This document shows, piece by piece, positions 25,210 through 32,622 of a DNA stretch of 64,000 nucleotides. The position numbers and the translations under genes were made by a program. How positions within the stretch are numbered: position 1 is the first letter of the stretch; each line of letters starts with the position of its first letter. This DNA is from G963708325 sp963708325 (GTDB taxonomy: Bacteria; Actinomycetota; Thermoleophilia; Solirubrobacterales; 70-9). Location: assembly GCA_963708325.1 (NCBI GenBank), contig OY970203.1:806001-870000 (forward strand), read 5' to 3'. Under the pieces are notes generated by a model. That model did not search any database. It was not told the DNA's origin and saw nothing but the letters and a program-made list of their open reading frames with translations.

Positions 25210-25659
25210 ATGAGCGCACTGGCAATCATCGCAATCGCAGTTGGAGCAGTGATCCTGCTCCTGGTCGTGCTCGGCCTTGCCCGGGCCGGACGCAGGCGCC
25301 GGGTCGAGAACAGGCGCGAGCTGGCTGGCGCCCACCGCGACGAGGCGCGCACGCGCCAGGCGCGGGCGGAGCGCGAGCAGGCCGCCGCCGACGAGTCGGC
25401 AGCGCGGGCGCGGCGCGAGGCCGCGGAGTCCGAGCTGCGCACCCGCCAGGCGTCGGACCAGCGCGAGGCCGCCTCCGCGCACGCCCGGCACGCACGCGAC
25501 CTCGACCCCGACCGCGCTTCCGAGCAGGGCGACGGCGCTGAATACTCTGCCGGTGATGAAGCGGATGCGACCGACGCGACGGACGGCACTGATCGCGGTC
25601 GCAGCGCTGCTGGCGATCCTGCTGGTCGCGGGACAGCTGCTGATCCCCGGGCTCGCTGA
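25210..25659 (+). CDS. Small single-TM protein with charged coiled-coil tail
   Basis: The 149-residue product has one N-terminal TM helix (residues 3-25, AIIAIAVGAVILLLVVLGLA) followed by Arg/Glu/Ala-rich helix (26-95) and an Asp/Gly-rich end. A good ribosome site (AAAGGGAGCGAGAG) precedes the ATG. Its last 104 nt overlap the start of the next gene in a different frame, which is unusually long, so the true C-terminus may be shorter or the overlap may be real. Function unknown; a membrane-anchored scaffold is plausible. Confidence 0.6.
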   Translation: MSALAIIAIAVGAVILLLVVLGLARAGRRRRVENRRELAGAHRDEARTRQARAEREQAAADESAARARREAAESELRTRQASDQREAASAHARHARDLDPDRASEQGDGAEYSAGDEADATDATDGTDRGRSAAGDPAGRGTAADPRAR

Positions 25660-26209
25660 GCGAAAGGTCGAGCAGCGCCTGACCGAGCACGGCGGCAGCG
25701 CCGAGGTCGAGCTTCAGGCGACCCCGGCGCTGCGGCTGCTGTTCGGACACGGCGACGAGATCCGCATCCGCGGCAGCGATCTGGGCTTCGACCTGACGGC
25801 GGCCCACCAGGACCCGCTGGAGCGCCTCGACGGCTTCGACCGCGTCGACGTGCGCTTCGCGGGGGTCAGCGCGGGTCCGTTCGACGTGTCGCGGTTCGCG
25901 CTGACGCGCGACGGGTCCGGTCCCTACGAGCTGCGGATGCGGTCGTCCTTCACCCCCGCGGGGCTCGCCGGCCTCGGCGCGAACCAGCTCAGCGGGGGCT
26001 CGATGCTGGGGTTCCTGCTCGGCAGCGCCACCGGCGCCGCGGTCGGCCGGGTGCCGGGCGGCGCGCGGCCGATCCCGCTCAACCTCGACGTCAGGGTCGA
26101 GAGCGATTCGGGGCGGGTCCGGGTGACCGGCGGCCAGGCCACGGTGGCCGGCTATCCCACCGGCCCGCTCGCCCAGCTGATCACCGCGGCGATCGTCGTC
26201 CGCATCTGA
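25556..26209 (+). CDS. DUF2993 (LmeA-like) lipid-binding family protein
   Basis: The product is 217 residues from ATG at 25556 (GTG at 25553 is also possible). A signal anchor (RRTALIAVAALLAILLVAGQ) is followed by LIPGLAERKVEQRLTEHGGSAEVELQATPALRLLFGHGDEIRIRGSDL, the opening of the DUF2993 family whose mycobacterial member LmeA acts in lipomannan elongation and binds phospholipid. The rest is beta-rich with a final strand pattern LNLDVRVESDSGRVRVTGGQATV. It is likely on the outer face of the membrane. Translation may couple to the overlapping upstream gene. Confidence 0.75.
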   Translation: MKRMRPTRRTALIAVAALLAILLVAGQLLIPGLAERKVEQRLTEHGGSAEVELQATPALRLLFGHGDEIRIRGSDLGFDLTAAHQDPLERLDGFDRVDVRFAGVSAGPFDVSRFALTRDGSGPYELRMRSSFTPAGLAGLGANQLSGGSMLGFLLGSATGAAVGRVPGGARPIPLNLDVRVESDSGRVRVTGGQATVAGYPTGPLAQLITAAIVVRI

Positions 26210-26217
26210 CGACGGGG

Positions 26218-26223
26218 TAGGAT
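26218..26223 (+). promoter_or_regulatory. Predicted -10 element
   Basis: TAGGAT lies 9 nt before the ATG of the ACT-domain gene with no Shine-Dalgarno in between, consistent with a leaderless or near-leaderless message. Confidence 0.45.
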
Positions 26224-26232
26224 CGCGGCCGC

Positions 26233-26607
26233 ATGCCCGCGGACCTCACCGTCGTGCTCGACGACAGCCCCGGCCAGCTGGCCGCGCTGGGCGAGGCGAC
26301 CGGCCGCGCCGGCGTGAACATCGAGGGCATGTGCGCGACCACCGGCGAGGGACGCGGCGTGGTCCACCTCCTCGTCGAGGACGCGGGCGCCGGCAGCGCC
26401 GCCCTCGAGGACGCCGGAATCGAGGTCGCCGACCGGCGGGAGGTGCTCGTGATCGACGTCGCCAACCGCCCCGGCACCCTGGGCGAGGTGGCGCGCACGC
26501 TCGCCGAGGCGGGCGTCAACGTGGACCTGGCATACACGACCTTCGGCGGCGTGCGGGTCGTGATCGCCACCGACGACATGGCGTCGGCGAAAGCGGCCTT
26601 GGCCTGA
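26233..26607 (+). CDS. Small tandem ACT-domain protein
   Basis: The 124-residue product consists of two ACT-like beta-alpha-beta units. The first is LTVVLDDSPGQLAALGEATGRAGVNIEGMC and the second is VLVIDVANRPGTLGEVARTLAEAGVNVDLAYTT. The DSPGQL and NRPGTL turns with the following AGVN helix ends are the usual amino-acid-binding sites. With no enzyme domain attached, it is a candidate stand-alone amino-acid sensor. Neighbours give no clear pathway. Confidence 0.82.
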   Translation: MPADLTVVLDDSPGQLAALGEATGRAGVNIEGMCATTGEGRGVVHLLVEDAGAGSAALEDAGIEVADRREVLVIDVANRPGTLGEVARTLAEAGVNVDLAYTTFGGVRVVIATDDMASAKAALA

Positions 26608-26614
26608 TCCCGGC

Positions 26615-26630
26615 TCCCCCGTTCGGGGGA
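26615..26630 (+). terminator. Short GC hairpin after the ACT gene
   Basis: TCCCCC at 26615-26620 pairs with GGGGGA at 26625-26630 around a GTTC loop. A short T-containing stretch (GATCTTT) follows within 12 nt. This is a plausible intrinsic terminator. Confidence 0.5.
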
Positions 26631-26757
26631 CCTCGATCTTTAGGTTTTCGAGCGCTCCCCTGCGGCTAATTGGCGAGTTCGCGCCGAGGCCAGGAGCTGC
26701 TGGGGGCGAAGAGAGGATTGGAGACGAAACCCGCGATTCCGAGGGAAGGAGCCGACG

Positions 26758-26958
26758 ATGACACCGGCGAGCGCAGACCCGAGCCGGGTGCAGGCCGCGG
26801 AGCGGCGCGCCAGGTCAGACGCCGCTCAGATGCGCGAGCGCGCCCGGCACGACCCGCAGCACCCGGCCCGGATGACGAGGCCGCGGGCCAATCCCGACGT
26901 CGACCGGCGAGCGATGGAGATCGGCATCGAGAAGCTCCGGTCCGTGATCGCCAAGTAG
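26758..26958 (+). CDS. Small hypothetical charged protein
   Basis: The 66-residue product has a strong ribosome site (GGGAAGGAG, 6 nt before ATG). It is helical and charged (RVQAAERRARSDAAQMRERARHD) and ends DRRAMEIGIEKLRSVIAK. There is no membrane segment or known motif. The ribosome site and the coherent amphipathic C-terminal helix support a real gene. Confidence 0.55.
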   Translation: MTPASADPSRVQAAERRARSDAAQMRERARHDPQHPARMTRPRANPDVDRRAMEIGIEKLRSVIAK

Positions 26959-27045
26959 GCCGCGCGGCCGGGCGTCCTCTGCGGGAGGCGGCGGGCGCTC
27001 TCCCCGTCGAGGGGCGTTCGATTGCAGCGGGCGCCGCCGCTGAGG

Positions 27046-27921
27046 CTAGGCCCGGCTGCCGGACTCGGCCAGCCGCACCGGCGCCGGCGTGACGATCGCC
27101 GCCGCCGCGATCACCGTGACGAAGGCCGCGGCGCGGATCGCCACGGAGAGGACGTCGCCGCCGATCGGATCGTCGAAGACGAGGATCCCGGCGAGGATCG
27201 CCGAGGCGTTGGCGGCGACCGACGTCAGCGTGATCACCGGGATCGCGTCGCCGGTCTGAAGCGCCCGCGCGGAGACCAGGAAGGCGGCGATGGAGGCCGC
27301 AAGCGCAACCGCGGTCCACGGCGCCAGGAGGTCGAGCGGCCCCGAGACCATGCCGGTCAGGGCCTTGATCGCGATGTCGGAGACGCCGAACAGGATTCCC
27401 GCCGCGGCGCCGAGCAGGACCCCGTGGCGATGCGGGGCGCGCTCCATCTGCACCGGCAGGATCAGCAGGGCGCCGAGGGCGATCGTGCCGCCCTCGAAGG
27501 CGATCATCGCCGCGGTGGAGTAGCCGGAGTGGGCGCCGCTCGAGCTGCCGGCCACGGTCAGCGCCAGGAAGGCGAGGCCGGCCGCGCTCAGAATCAGCCC
27601 CATCCACTGACGGCGTCCCACCTTGAGGCCGAACCAGCGCTCCGCCGCGACCGCGAGCAGGACCAGCCCGCCGGAGATCACGGCCTGCACGATCGACAGG
27701 GGCGCCAGGGCAAGCGCCGCGACGTGAAGCCCCCAGGCGCCGACGGCGATGAGCATCCCGATCGTCCACCAGCGCGAGCGGAACAACCCGACCGCGCTGC
27801 GCAGCGGATGGCGCCCGCTGACGGCGGGTGCCTCGACCGCGCCGCGGTGCTTGTACAGGAACGCGATGTTCGTTCCCAGGGCGCACCCGAGGGCGAGCAG
27901 AAGTCCGATCTGGATGCTGAT
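27046..27921 (-). CDS. DMT-superfamily transporter, probable ATC start
   Basis: The product is 291 residues with ten hydrophobic helices, the standard EamA/DMT layout. It starts ISIQIGLLLALGCALGTNIAFLYKHRGA and includes LSIVQAVISGGLVLLAVAAE and a second half with GILFGVSDIAIKALTG. No NTG codon lies upstream of residue 8 in this frame (TAA at 27982). A perfect AGGAGG lies 5 nt before an ATC at 27921, which gives the expected family N-terminus. CTG at 27900 and TTG at 27786 are the nearest common codons, and the latter would remove the first TM helix. The transported substrate is unknown. Confidence 0.75.
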   Translation of the reverse strand: MSIQIGLLLALGCALGTNIAFLYKHRGAVEAPAVSGRHPLRSAVGLFRSRWWTIGMLIAVGAWGLHVAALALAPLSIVQAVISGGLVLLAVAAERWFGLKVGRRQWMGLILSAAGLAFLALTVAGSSSGAHSGYSTAAMIAFEGGTIALGALLILPVQMERAPHRHGVLLGAAAGILFGVSDIAIKALTGMVSGPLDLLAPWTAVALAASIAAFLVSARALQTGDAIPVITLTSVAANASAILAGILVFDDPIGGDVLSVAIRAAAFVTVIAAAAIVTPAPVRLAESGSRA

Positions 27922-27926
27922 TGACG

Positions 27927-27932
27927 CCTCCT
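27927..27932 (-). promoter_or_regulatory. Shine-Dalgarno that fixes a non-NTG start
   Basis: The minus strand reads AGGAGG here, 5 nt before ATC at 27921. It is the best ribosome site near the DMT transporter gene and the main support for the ATC start. Confidence 0.6.
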
Positions 27933-28150
27933 GACAGTGGTCGCGAGAACGTTCGCGGCCGCGGGATGGTGTCTTCCGCTTTTAAGCGGGTCCTAAACCG
28001 CAGCCGCCTCTGCCTTCAGCTATCGGCCGCCGGTTCCTTCTTCTCAAGCCCACTGGACCCGAAAACAGCCCCCGCTCCATCGACGCCACGGCAGGCTAGC
28101 AGTATCGGCGGCCTCGATCGCCGGTTGGACGCCGACCCCACCCGGACGGA

Positions 28151-28156
28151 TAGGCT
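28151..28156 (+). promoter_or_regulatory. Predicted -10 element, leaderless start
   Basis: TAGGCT lies 6 nt before the GTG at 28163 with no ribosome site. This is the same architecture as at 18818 and 21318. Confidence 0.5.
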
Positions 28157-28162
28157 CGCGGC

Positions 28163-29263
28163 GTGCCAGGCCGCATCGTCCTGTTCGGCGCAACCGGCTA
28201 CACCGGCCGCCTCACCGCCGAGGCGCTCGTCGCACGGGGCGCCGGGCCCGTGCTCGCCGGGCGTGACCGGGGCCGCCTCGAAGCCCAGGCCGCCGCGCTT
28301 GGAGGCGGACTCGAGACGGCGGTCGCCGACGTCGCCGACCCGGCGAGCGTGCGCGCGCTCGTCGGCGAGGGGGACGTCATGCTCAGCACCGTGGGGCCGT
28401 TCGCCCGCTGGGGCGGGCCCGCCGCGGAGGCCGCGATCGACGCGCGGGCGTGGTATCTGGACTCGACGGGCGAGCCCGCATTCATCCGGCGGGTGTTCGA
28501 GACCTACGGCCCCCGCGCCGAGGCCGCCGGCACCGGGATGGTCACCGCGTTCGGCTACGACTGGGTCCCGGGCAACCTCGCCGCCGAGCTGGCCCTGCGC
28601 GAGTCCGGGGATAGCGTCACCCGGGTCGACGTCGGCTACTTCATGACCGGAGAGGCGTCGGGCGGCATGAGCGGCGGCACGCGGGCCTCGACAGCGGGGG
28701 CGATCGCCGAGTCCGCCTTCGCCTGGCGCGATGGCCGGATAAGGACCGAGCGTGCGGCTGCCCGCGTGCGGCGCTTCTCCGTGAAGGGACGCGAGCGCCC
28801 GGCGATCTCGGTGGGGTCATCCGAGCACTTCGCCCTCCCCCGCATCCATCCCGACCTGCGCGAGGTGAACGCGTACCTGGGCTGGTTCGGGCCGCTGAGC
28901 CGGCCGATGCAGGCGATGTCGGCGGCGACGGCGACGATCGGAGCCGTGCCCGGCGGCCGGTCCGCGCTGAGGGCCCTGACGAGCCGCCTCGCGCGCGGCT
29001 CCACCGGCGGGCCGGACGCCGCCAGCCGGGCCAAGAGCGGCTCACACGTCGTTGCGATCGCCTACGCCGGCGACGAGAAGCTCGCCGAGGTCCACGTCGG
29101 CGGCGGAAACGGATACGACTTCACCGCCGCCATGCTCGCCTGGGGCGCGGGGCGGGCGGCCGAGCAGGGCATGGAGGGCGCCGGCGCGCTCGGCCCCGTG
29201 GAGGCGTTCGGCCTCGACGCACTCGAGGCCGGCTGCGCCGAGGCCGGGATCGCCCGCGCATAG
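28163..29263 (+). CDS. Saccharopine dehydrogenase-like / trans-acting enoyl reductase family oxidoreductase
   Basis: The product is 366 residues from GTG. It opens RIVLFGATGYTGRLTAEALVARG, the Rossmann GxxGxxG dinucleotide site. The family-typical VLAGRDRGRLEAQAAAL, VMLSTVGPFARWGGPAAEAAID and YLDSTGEPAFIRRVFE follow. This architecture matches saccharopine-dehydrogenase-like proteins, including the mycobacterial trans-acting enoyl reductases used in complex lipid synthesis. The C-terminal half is less conserved. Lysine synthesis is unlikely because no partner lysine genes are near. Confidence 0.82.
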   Translation: MPGRIVLFGATGYTGRLTAEALVARGAGPVLAGRDRGRLEAQAAALGGGLETAVADVADPASVRALVGEGDVMLSTVGPFARWGGPAAEAAIDARAWYLDSTGEPAFIRRVFETYGPRAEAAGTGMVTAFGYDWVPGNLAAELALRESGDSVTRVDVGYFMTGEASGGMSGGTRASTAGAIAESAFAWRDGRIRTERAAARVRRFSVKGRERPAISVGSSEHFALPRIHPDLREVNAYLGWFGPLSRPMQAMSAATATIGAVPGGRSALRALTSRLARGSTGGPDAASRAKSGSHVVAIAYAGDEKLAEVHVGGGNGYDFTAAMLAWGAGRAAEQGMEGAGALGPVEAFGLDALEAGCAEAGIARA

Positions 29264-29265
29264 AG

Positions 29266-29295
29266 AAGGGGCCGCGGCTCTCGCCGCGGCCCCTT
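29266..29295. terminator. Strong bidirectional hairpin
   Basis: A 13-bp stem (AAGGGGCCGCGGC / GCCGCGGCCCCTT) closes a TCTC loop, 2 nt after the oxidoreductase stop and 26 bp from the convergent RTX gene end. Flanking A and T bases make it usable in both directions. Confidence 0.8.
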
Positions 29296-29320
29296 GCTCG
29301 CAGCCTCTGGGGAGGTCGGG

Positions 29321-30001
29321 CTAGTGCCTGACCACCTCGCAGTTGCTGGCGACGCTGTCGTGGCTGTCCGCCACGACCACGTCATGCCCGGGGCCGCAGT
29401 TGACCCGGTCGTGACGTCCGTCGCCGACCTTGATGTGGTCCTTGCCGGTGCCGCCACGGACGATGTCCTTGCCGACGCCCCCGCGCAGCACGTCGTTGCC
29501 GGCGTTGCCCGCCACGACGTCCTGGCCGGCCTGGCCGTTCTCGACGTCGTCGCCGGCGCCACCGTTCAGGTTGTCGTCGCCCACACCGCCGTTGAGGGTG
29601 TCGTCGCCCTCGTTGCCGTGCAGGTCGTCGTCGCCCTGGTTGCCCTCGAGCACGTCGTCGCCGGCGTCACCGCAGACGTCGTCGTCGCCCTCGCCGGCCT
29701 CGACTTGGTCGTCGCCCTCGTTGCCGTTGATGTCGTCGTCGGCCTCGGTGCCCTCCATGTCGTCGCCCTCGCTCGTCCCCTCCTCGCTGCTCGGGTCGGT
29801 GGTCTCGTCGCCGGAGACGCTGCCCTCGTCACCCTGGGCGGTGTCGTCGCCCTGGTTGTCTCCGCTCGGCTCGCACACGCCCGGCGTCGGGTCGCCGCTC
29901 TGGTCGCCGCTCTGGCCGTCATGGGCGTTGGCCGCCGTCACGCCCAGAGCGAGCGCGCCCACGGCCACCACGGCGGCGAGAAGTAGCAGGTATCGCTTCA
30001 T
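29321..30001 (-). CDS. Secreted acidic RTX-type calcium-binding protein
   Basis: The 226-residue product has a signal peptide (1-25, ending TAANA). An Asp/Glu/Gly/Ser-rich segment (26-85) is followed by about ten RTX nonapeptides (GNEGDD, GGVGDDNLNGGAGDDV, GGTGKDHI). It ends NCGPGHDVVVADSHDSVASNCEVVRH with the same Cys-Cys end as the RTX protein at 8956. The acidic linker and repeats predict strong calcium binding outside the cell. It likely uses Sec export. A ribosome site (GGGGG) precedes the ATG. Confidence 0.85.
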   Translation of the reverse strand: MKRYLLLLAAVVAVGALALGVTAANAHDGQSGDQSGDPTPGVCEPSGDNQGDDTAQGDEGSVSGDETTDPSSEEGTSEGDDMEGTEADDDINGNEGDDQVEAGEGDDDVCGDAGDDVLEGNQGDDDLHGNEGDDTLNGGVGDDNLNGGAGDDVENGQAGQDVVAGNAGNDVLRGGVGKDIVRGGTGKDHIKVGDGRHDRVNCGPGHDVVVADSHDSVASNCEVVRH

Positions 30002-30171
30002 AGGAGCCCCCTCAGTCTTTCGTTCGTCACGAACCGGTCGGTCCGTTGCGCCTAGAACACCGCCGCTGCGACGGGATCACGCGGATCGACGATCCTTATC
30101 GACGCCCGTGCCTGCACCGATGAGCTCGCTGCGCCGGCCTGGACGCCGCAGTCGCTCGCCTGGACGCAGAA

Positions 30172-30204
30172 TGCGAAGCGCCCGGCACGGCCGGGCGCAT
30201 CGCA
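30172..30204 (-). terminator. Hairpin downstream of the c-di-GMP-controlled gene
   Basis: A 9-bp stem (GCGCCCGGC / GCCGGGCGC) with a 3-nt loop is extended by an outer 5-bp stem across one mismatch. It lies about 30 bp beyond the stop at 30233, in the gap before the RTX gene. No T-tract is present. Confidence 0.55.
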
Positions 30205-30232
30205 GGCGATCCTCAGCGGTCTGCTAGCCCGA

Positions 30233-30688
30233 TCAGGGCACCGCGCCGCTGTCGTTGGTCGTGGAGCCGTTGCTGTCGTCGCCGGCGCTCTCGACCGGCG
30301 GATTGGTCTGGTCGACCAGCTGCCTTGCCCCCACAGGCTGGGTCAGAGGGTCGTTTCGCGGCAGCCGGGCCTTCACGACCACCGCGTCGCCGACCGCGAC
30401 ATCGCCGATGTCGGCGATGCCGCTGGCGTTCATGTCGGCGACCTTCAAACGGGCGTTGGTGAGATCGAACTGGACGGTCTGGCCGACCAGCCCCGCCCTG
30501 CGGACATGGGCGTTGCCGTGAGCCACGGCCACGGAGCCTTCGCCACTGTACGTGCCTTTGAACACGTAGGTCACTGGGTGGTTTTTGCCGTGGCCCACGG
30601 CTTTGCCCTTGCCGTGGGCGGCAGCGCTCGCCGGCAGGGCCAGCGCCACAACTCCAAGCCCTAGAGCGAGGTATCGGTGGAATCTCAT
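30233..30688 (-). CDS. Small secreted protein under c-di-GMP riboswitch control
   Basis: The product is 151 residues from ATG at 30688, set by AAGGAGG at 30700-30706 directly after the riboswitch. A signal peptide (1-24, ALPASAAAHG) is followed by a His/Lys/Gly-rich segment. A single beta-barrel-like domain then spans about 38-118 (YVFKGTYSGEG..., TVQFDLTNARLKVADMN..., DAVVVKARLPR), resembling DUF5666-type OB-like folds. It closes with an Asn/Ser/Thr-rich tail. The function is unknown, but the riboswitch makes it a likely surface or matrix component switched by c-di-GMP. Confidence 0.78.
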   Translation of the reverse strand: MRFHRYLALGLGVVALALPASAAAHGKGKAVGHGKNHPVTYVFKGTYSGEGSVAVAHGNAHVRRAGLVGQTVQFDLTNARLKVADMNASGIADIGDVAVGDAVVVKARLPRNDPLTQPVGARQLVDQTNPPVESAGDDSNGSTTNDSGAVP

Positions 30689-30699
30689 CTGGTCTTGCC

Positions 30700-30785
30700 T
30701 CCTTGGCAGCCGGGCTGCCTTCCGCGGAAGGCCCCTTGCTTTGCGTCGCCGCCTCACGACGGGTTTGCCCTTCTCGAGGCGTCCG
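30700..30785 (-). promoter_or_regulatory. Cyclic di-GMP-I riboswitch (GEMM-I)
   Basis: Reading the minus strand, the conserved blocks appear in order. GGGCAAACC (30772-30764) is followed by a 5-bp stem with a GTGA tetraloop (CCGTC-GTGA-GGCGG). Then come GACGCAAAGC (the tetraloop-receptor strand), a GC stem, and the closing GGCAGCCCGGCTGCC. Immediately after lies AAGGAGG and then the ATG at 30688. The aptamer is followed so closely by the ribosome site that translational control is likely. Boundaries are approximate. Confidence 0.9.
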
Positions 30786-30829
30786 CCTCGGTGCCGAAAC
30801 GCGCCCGGCGCCGACTTGTCAGGAGCTAT

Positions 30830-32452
30830 CTACTCGGGACCGTGCGGGTTGATCTGCCCGGGCGGCGGCGTGCCCGATCCGTCCGGAACGCCGTTGGCGA
30901 CCGCGTGGTCGCTCGCGGGGCCGTAGATCCCGTGCGCAGGCGGGAGGTGGCACTCGCAGCCGTCGCCGTCCTCGGCCGAGTCATCGCCCTCACCGGTGTC
31001 GCCCGGGTCGCCCGAACCGCTCGCGCTGCCACCGTCATCCCCGCCACCGTCCCCGGTCTCGCCACCGCCGGGATCGCCCGCGCCAGGGTCGGCGCCGGGA
31101 TCGCCCGAGCCGGGATCGCCCTCGCCCGGATCGCCCGAGCCGCCCGGATCGCCCGAGCCGCCGGAGCCCGTGGGCTCGCCCGTGTCGCCCGAGCCGCCTG
31201 AGCCGCCTGAGCCGCCTGCCGGCGTTAGCGCGACCGGTCCACCACCACCGCCACCACCACCCGTGGGCGAGCCGGCGGGCGAGGATCCGCCCACGCTCTG
31301 AGCAGGCGCACCGACGAGGGCGGGCGTGGGACCAACACTCCAGCGCAACAGCAGTGGCGCCGGCGGGCCGCCCACCAAGCGAGCCGCCATGACCGCTCCG
31401 CCCGACAGATCCCGGGCCCGCCGCGCCAGGCGTTGGCCGCCGTGGCGCGGCACTTCGCGGGCCCTCGCCGCAGCGCGGAGGTAGCCGTCGCCGCTCGATC
31501 CGGCGGCGCCGTTCGCCCCGCCGCCGCCCGACCCCGCCACGCTCAGCGCCCCGGCGCCGACGCCCGCGGCGACCGCCACGATCGCCGCCGCCTTGAGCAC
31601 GCCGGCGGCGCCTGCCGCCTTGCCGCCGATCAGCCCCGCCAGCCCGCCGCCGCCCGCCGACCCCGAGCCGCCGCCGCCGCCCAGGATCCCGTGCAGCATC
31701 GCCGCGGCGGCGGCCGCGGGAAGGGGTGGGGCGAGCGCGGCTAGGTCGCGGCGGCGCTCGTCGATCGCGGCCTCGAACGCTCGGCAGCCCTCGCAGGACC
31801 GCAGGTGCGCGCGGAGCTTTCGTGCGCGCCGCCGCCGGCCGTCTCGGTCGGAGATCGACCGGCGAACGACCGCGCAGGTCATCTCGCGCCCCGCGGCAAG
31901 CTCCTCGAGCGCGACGCGGGCCTCGTACACGGTCTGGCGGGCGGTGCGCTCGCTGGTGTCGAAGCTTTGGGCGATCTCGTCATAGCCGAGTCCCCCCAGC
32001 TCCCGCATCACCAGCGCCCCGCGCTGGCGCTCGGGGAGGTCGTCGAGGTCGGACACGAGCTGCCGCAGGCGTTGGCGCGTCGCCACCTGGTCGTCCAAAG
32101 AGGCCGTCGGCGCCTCGGTGTCGGGGTCCGCGACCGCGGGTCGCTGGCGAATGATCGAGATCGCCTCGTTGTGGGCGATCCGGTAGAGCCACGGGCGCAG
32201 CGAGATCTGGCGTGTCTCGCCGGGAAGCGCGCGCAGAGCGCGCAGCATCGTGCTCTGGAGGGCGTCGGCGGCCTCCTCGCCGTTGCCGAGGATCGAGCGG
32301 CAATATCGATAGAGCCTCTGGTGGTAGCGCTCGTAGATCGCCTCGAACGCACGCCCGTCCCCGCGCGCGGCGAGATAAGCGAGCCGCTCCTCCCCCAGCA
32401 CCCGGAGCGGCCGGCCCGGGACGTGGACGGTCGAAGCGATCGCCTCGCTCAT
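30830..32452 (-). CDS. ECF-type sigma factor fused to a TM helix and long Gly/Pro-rich tail
   Basis: The product is 540 residues from ATG at 32452. Residues about 22-180 are a sigma-70 region 2 and region 4: FEAIYERYHQRLYRYCRSILGNGEEAADALQ, WLYRIAHNEAISIIRQR, LPERQRGALVMRELGGLGYDEIAQSF. A zinc-finger-like anti-sigma segment (LRAHLRSCEGCRAFEAAI) follows. Then comes one TM helix (VLKAAAIVAVAAGVGAGALSVAG) and a 200-residue low-complexity Gly/Ser/Pro/Asp tail ending in a Cys-containing CECHLPPAH segment. Normally the sigma and the membrane anti-sigma are separate proteins, so this looks like a single-chain fusion. No separate anti-sigma gene is adjacent. Confidence 0.82.
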   Translation of the reverse strand: MSEAIASTVHVPGRPLRVLGEERLAYLAARGDGRAFEAIYERYHQRLYRYCRSILGNGEEAADALQSTMLRALRALPGETRQISLRPWLYRIAHNEAISIIRQRPAVADPDTEAPTASLDDQVATRQRLRQLVSDLDDLPERQRGALVMRELGGLGYDEIAQSFDTSERTARQTVYEARVALEELAAGREMTCAVVRRSISDRDGRRRRARKLRAHLRSCEGCRAFEAAIDERRRDLAALAPPLPAAAAAAMLHGILGGGGGSGSAGGGGLAGLIGGKAAGAAGVLKAAAIVAVAAGVGAGALSVAGSGGGGANGAAGSSGDGYLRAAARAREVPRHGGQRLARRARDLSGGAVMAARLVGGPPAPLLLRWSVGPTPALVGAPAQSVGGSSPAGSPTGGGGGGGGPVALTPAGGSGGSGGSGDTGEPTGSGGSGDPGGSGDPGEGDPGSGDPGADPGAGDPGGGETGDGGGDDGGSASGSGDPGDTGEGDDSAEDGDGCECHLPPAHGIYGPASDHAVANGVPDGSGTPPPGQINPHGPE

Positions 32453-32622
32453 CGAGATTGGGATCGGCGCTGCGACGGTGGTCCATGAGCTGATCGACCG
32501 TGCTGGACGCACGGACGATGGTCGAAGCGCCGCGGCGCTCTATGCCGGAAACCCTCGCCGCCGCCCCGCGTCAGGCCCGATCTGTCAGCTGGAGCGCCCG
32601 CCCCGGTCGCGGACGGACCGGC

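Noticed and set aside
27942..27954. GAGAACGTTCGCG near-palindrome, possible LexA box
   Set aside because: The actinobacterial SOS consensus CGAAC-N4-GTTCG is not matched; spacing and arms are wrong.
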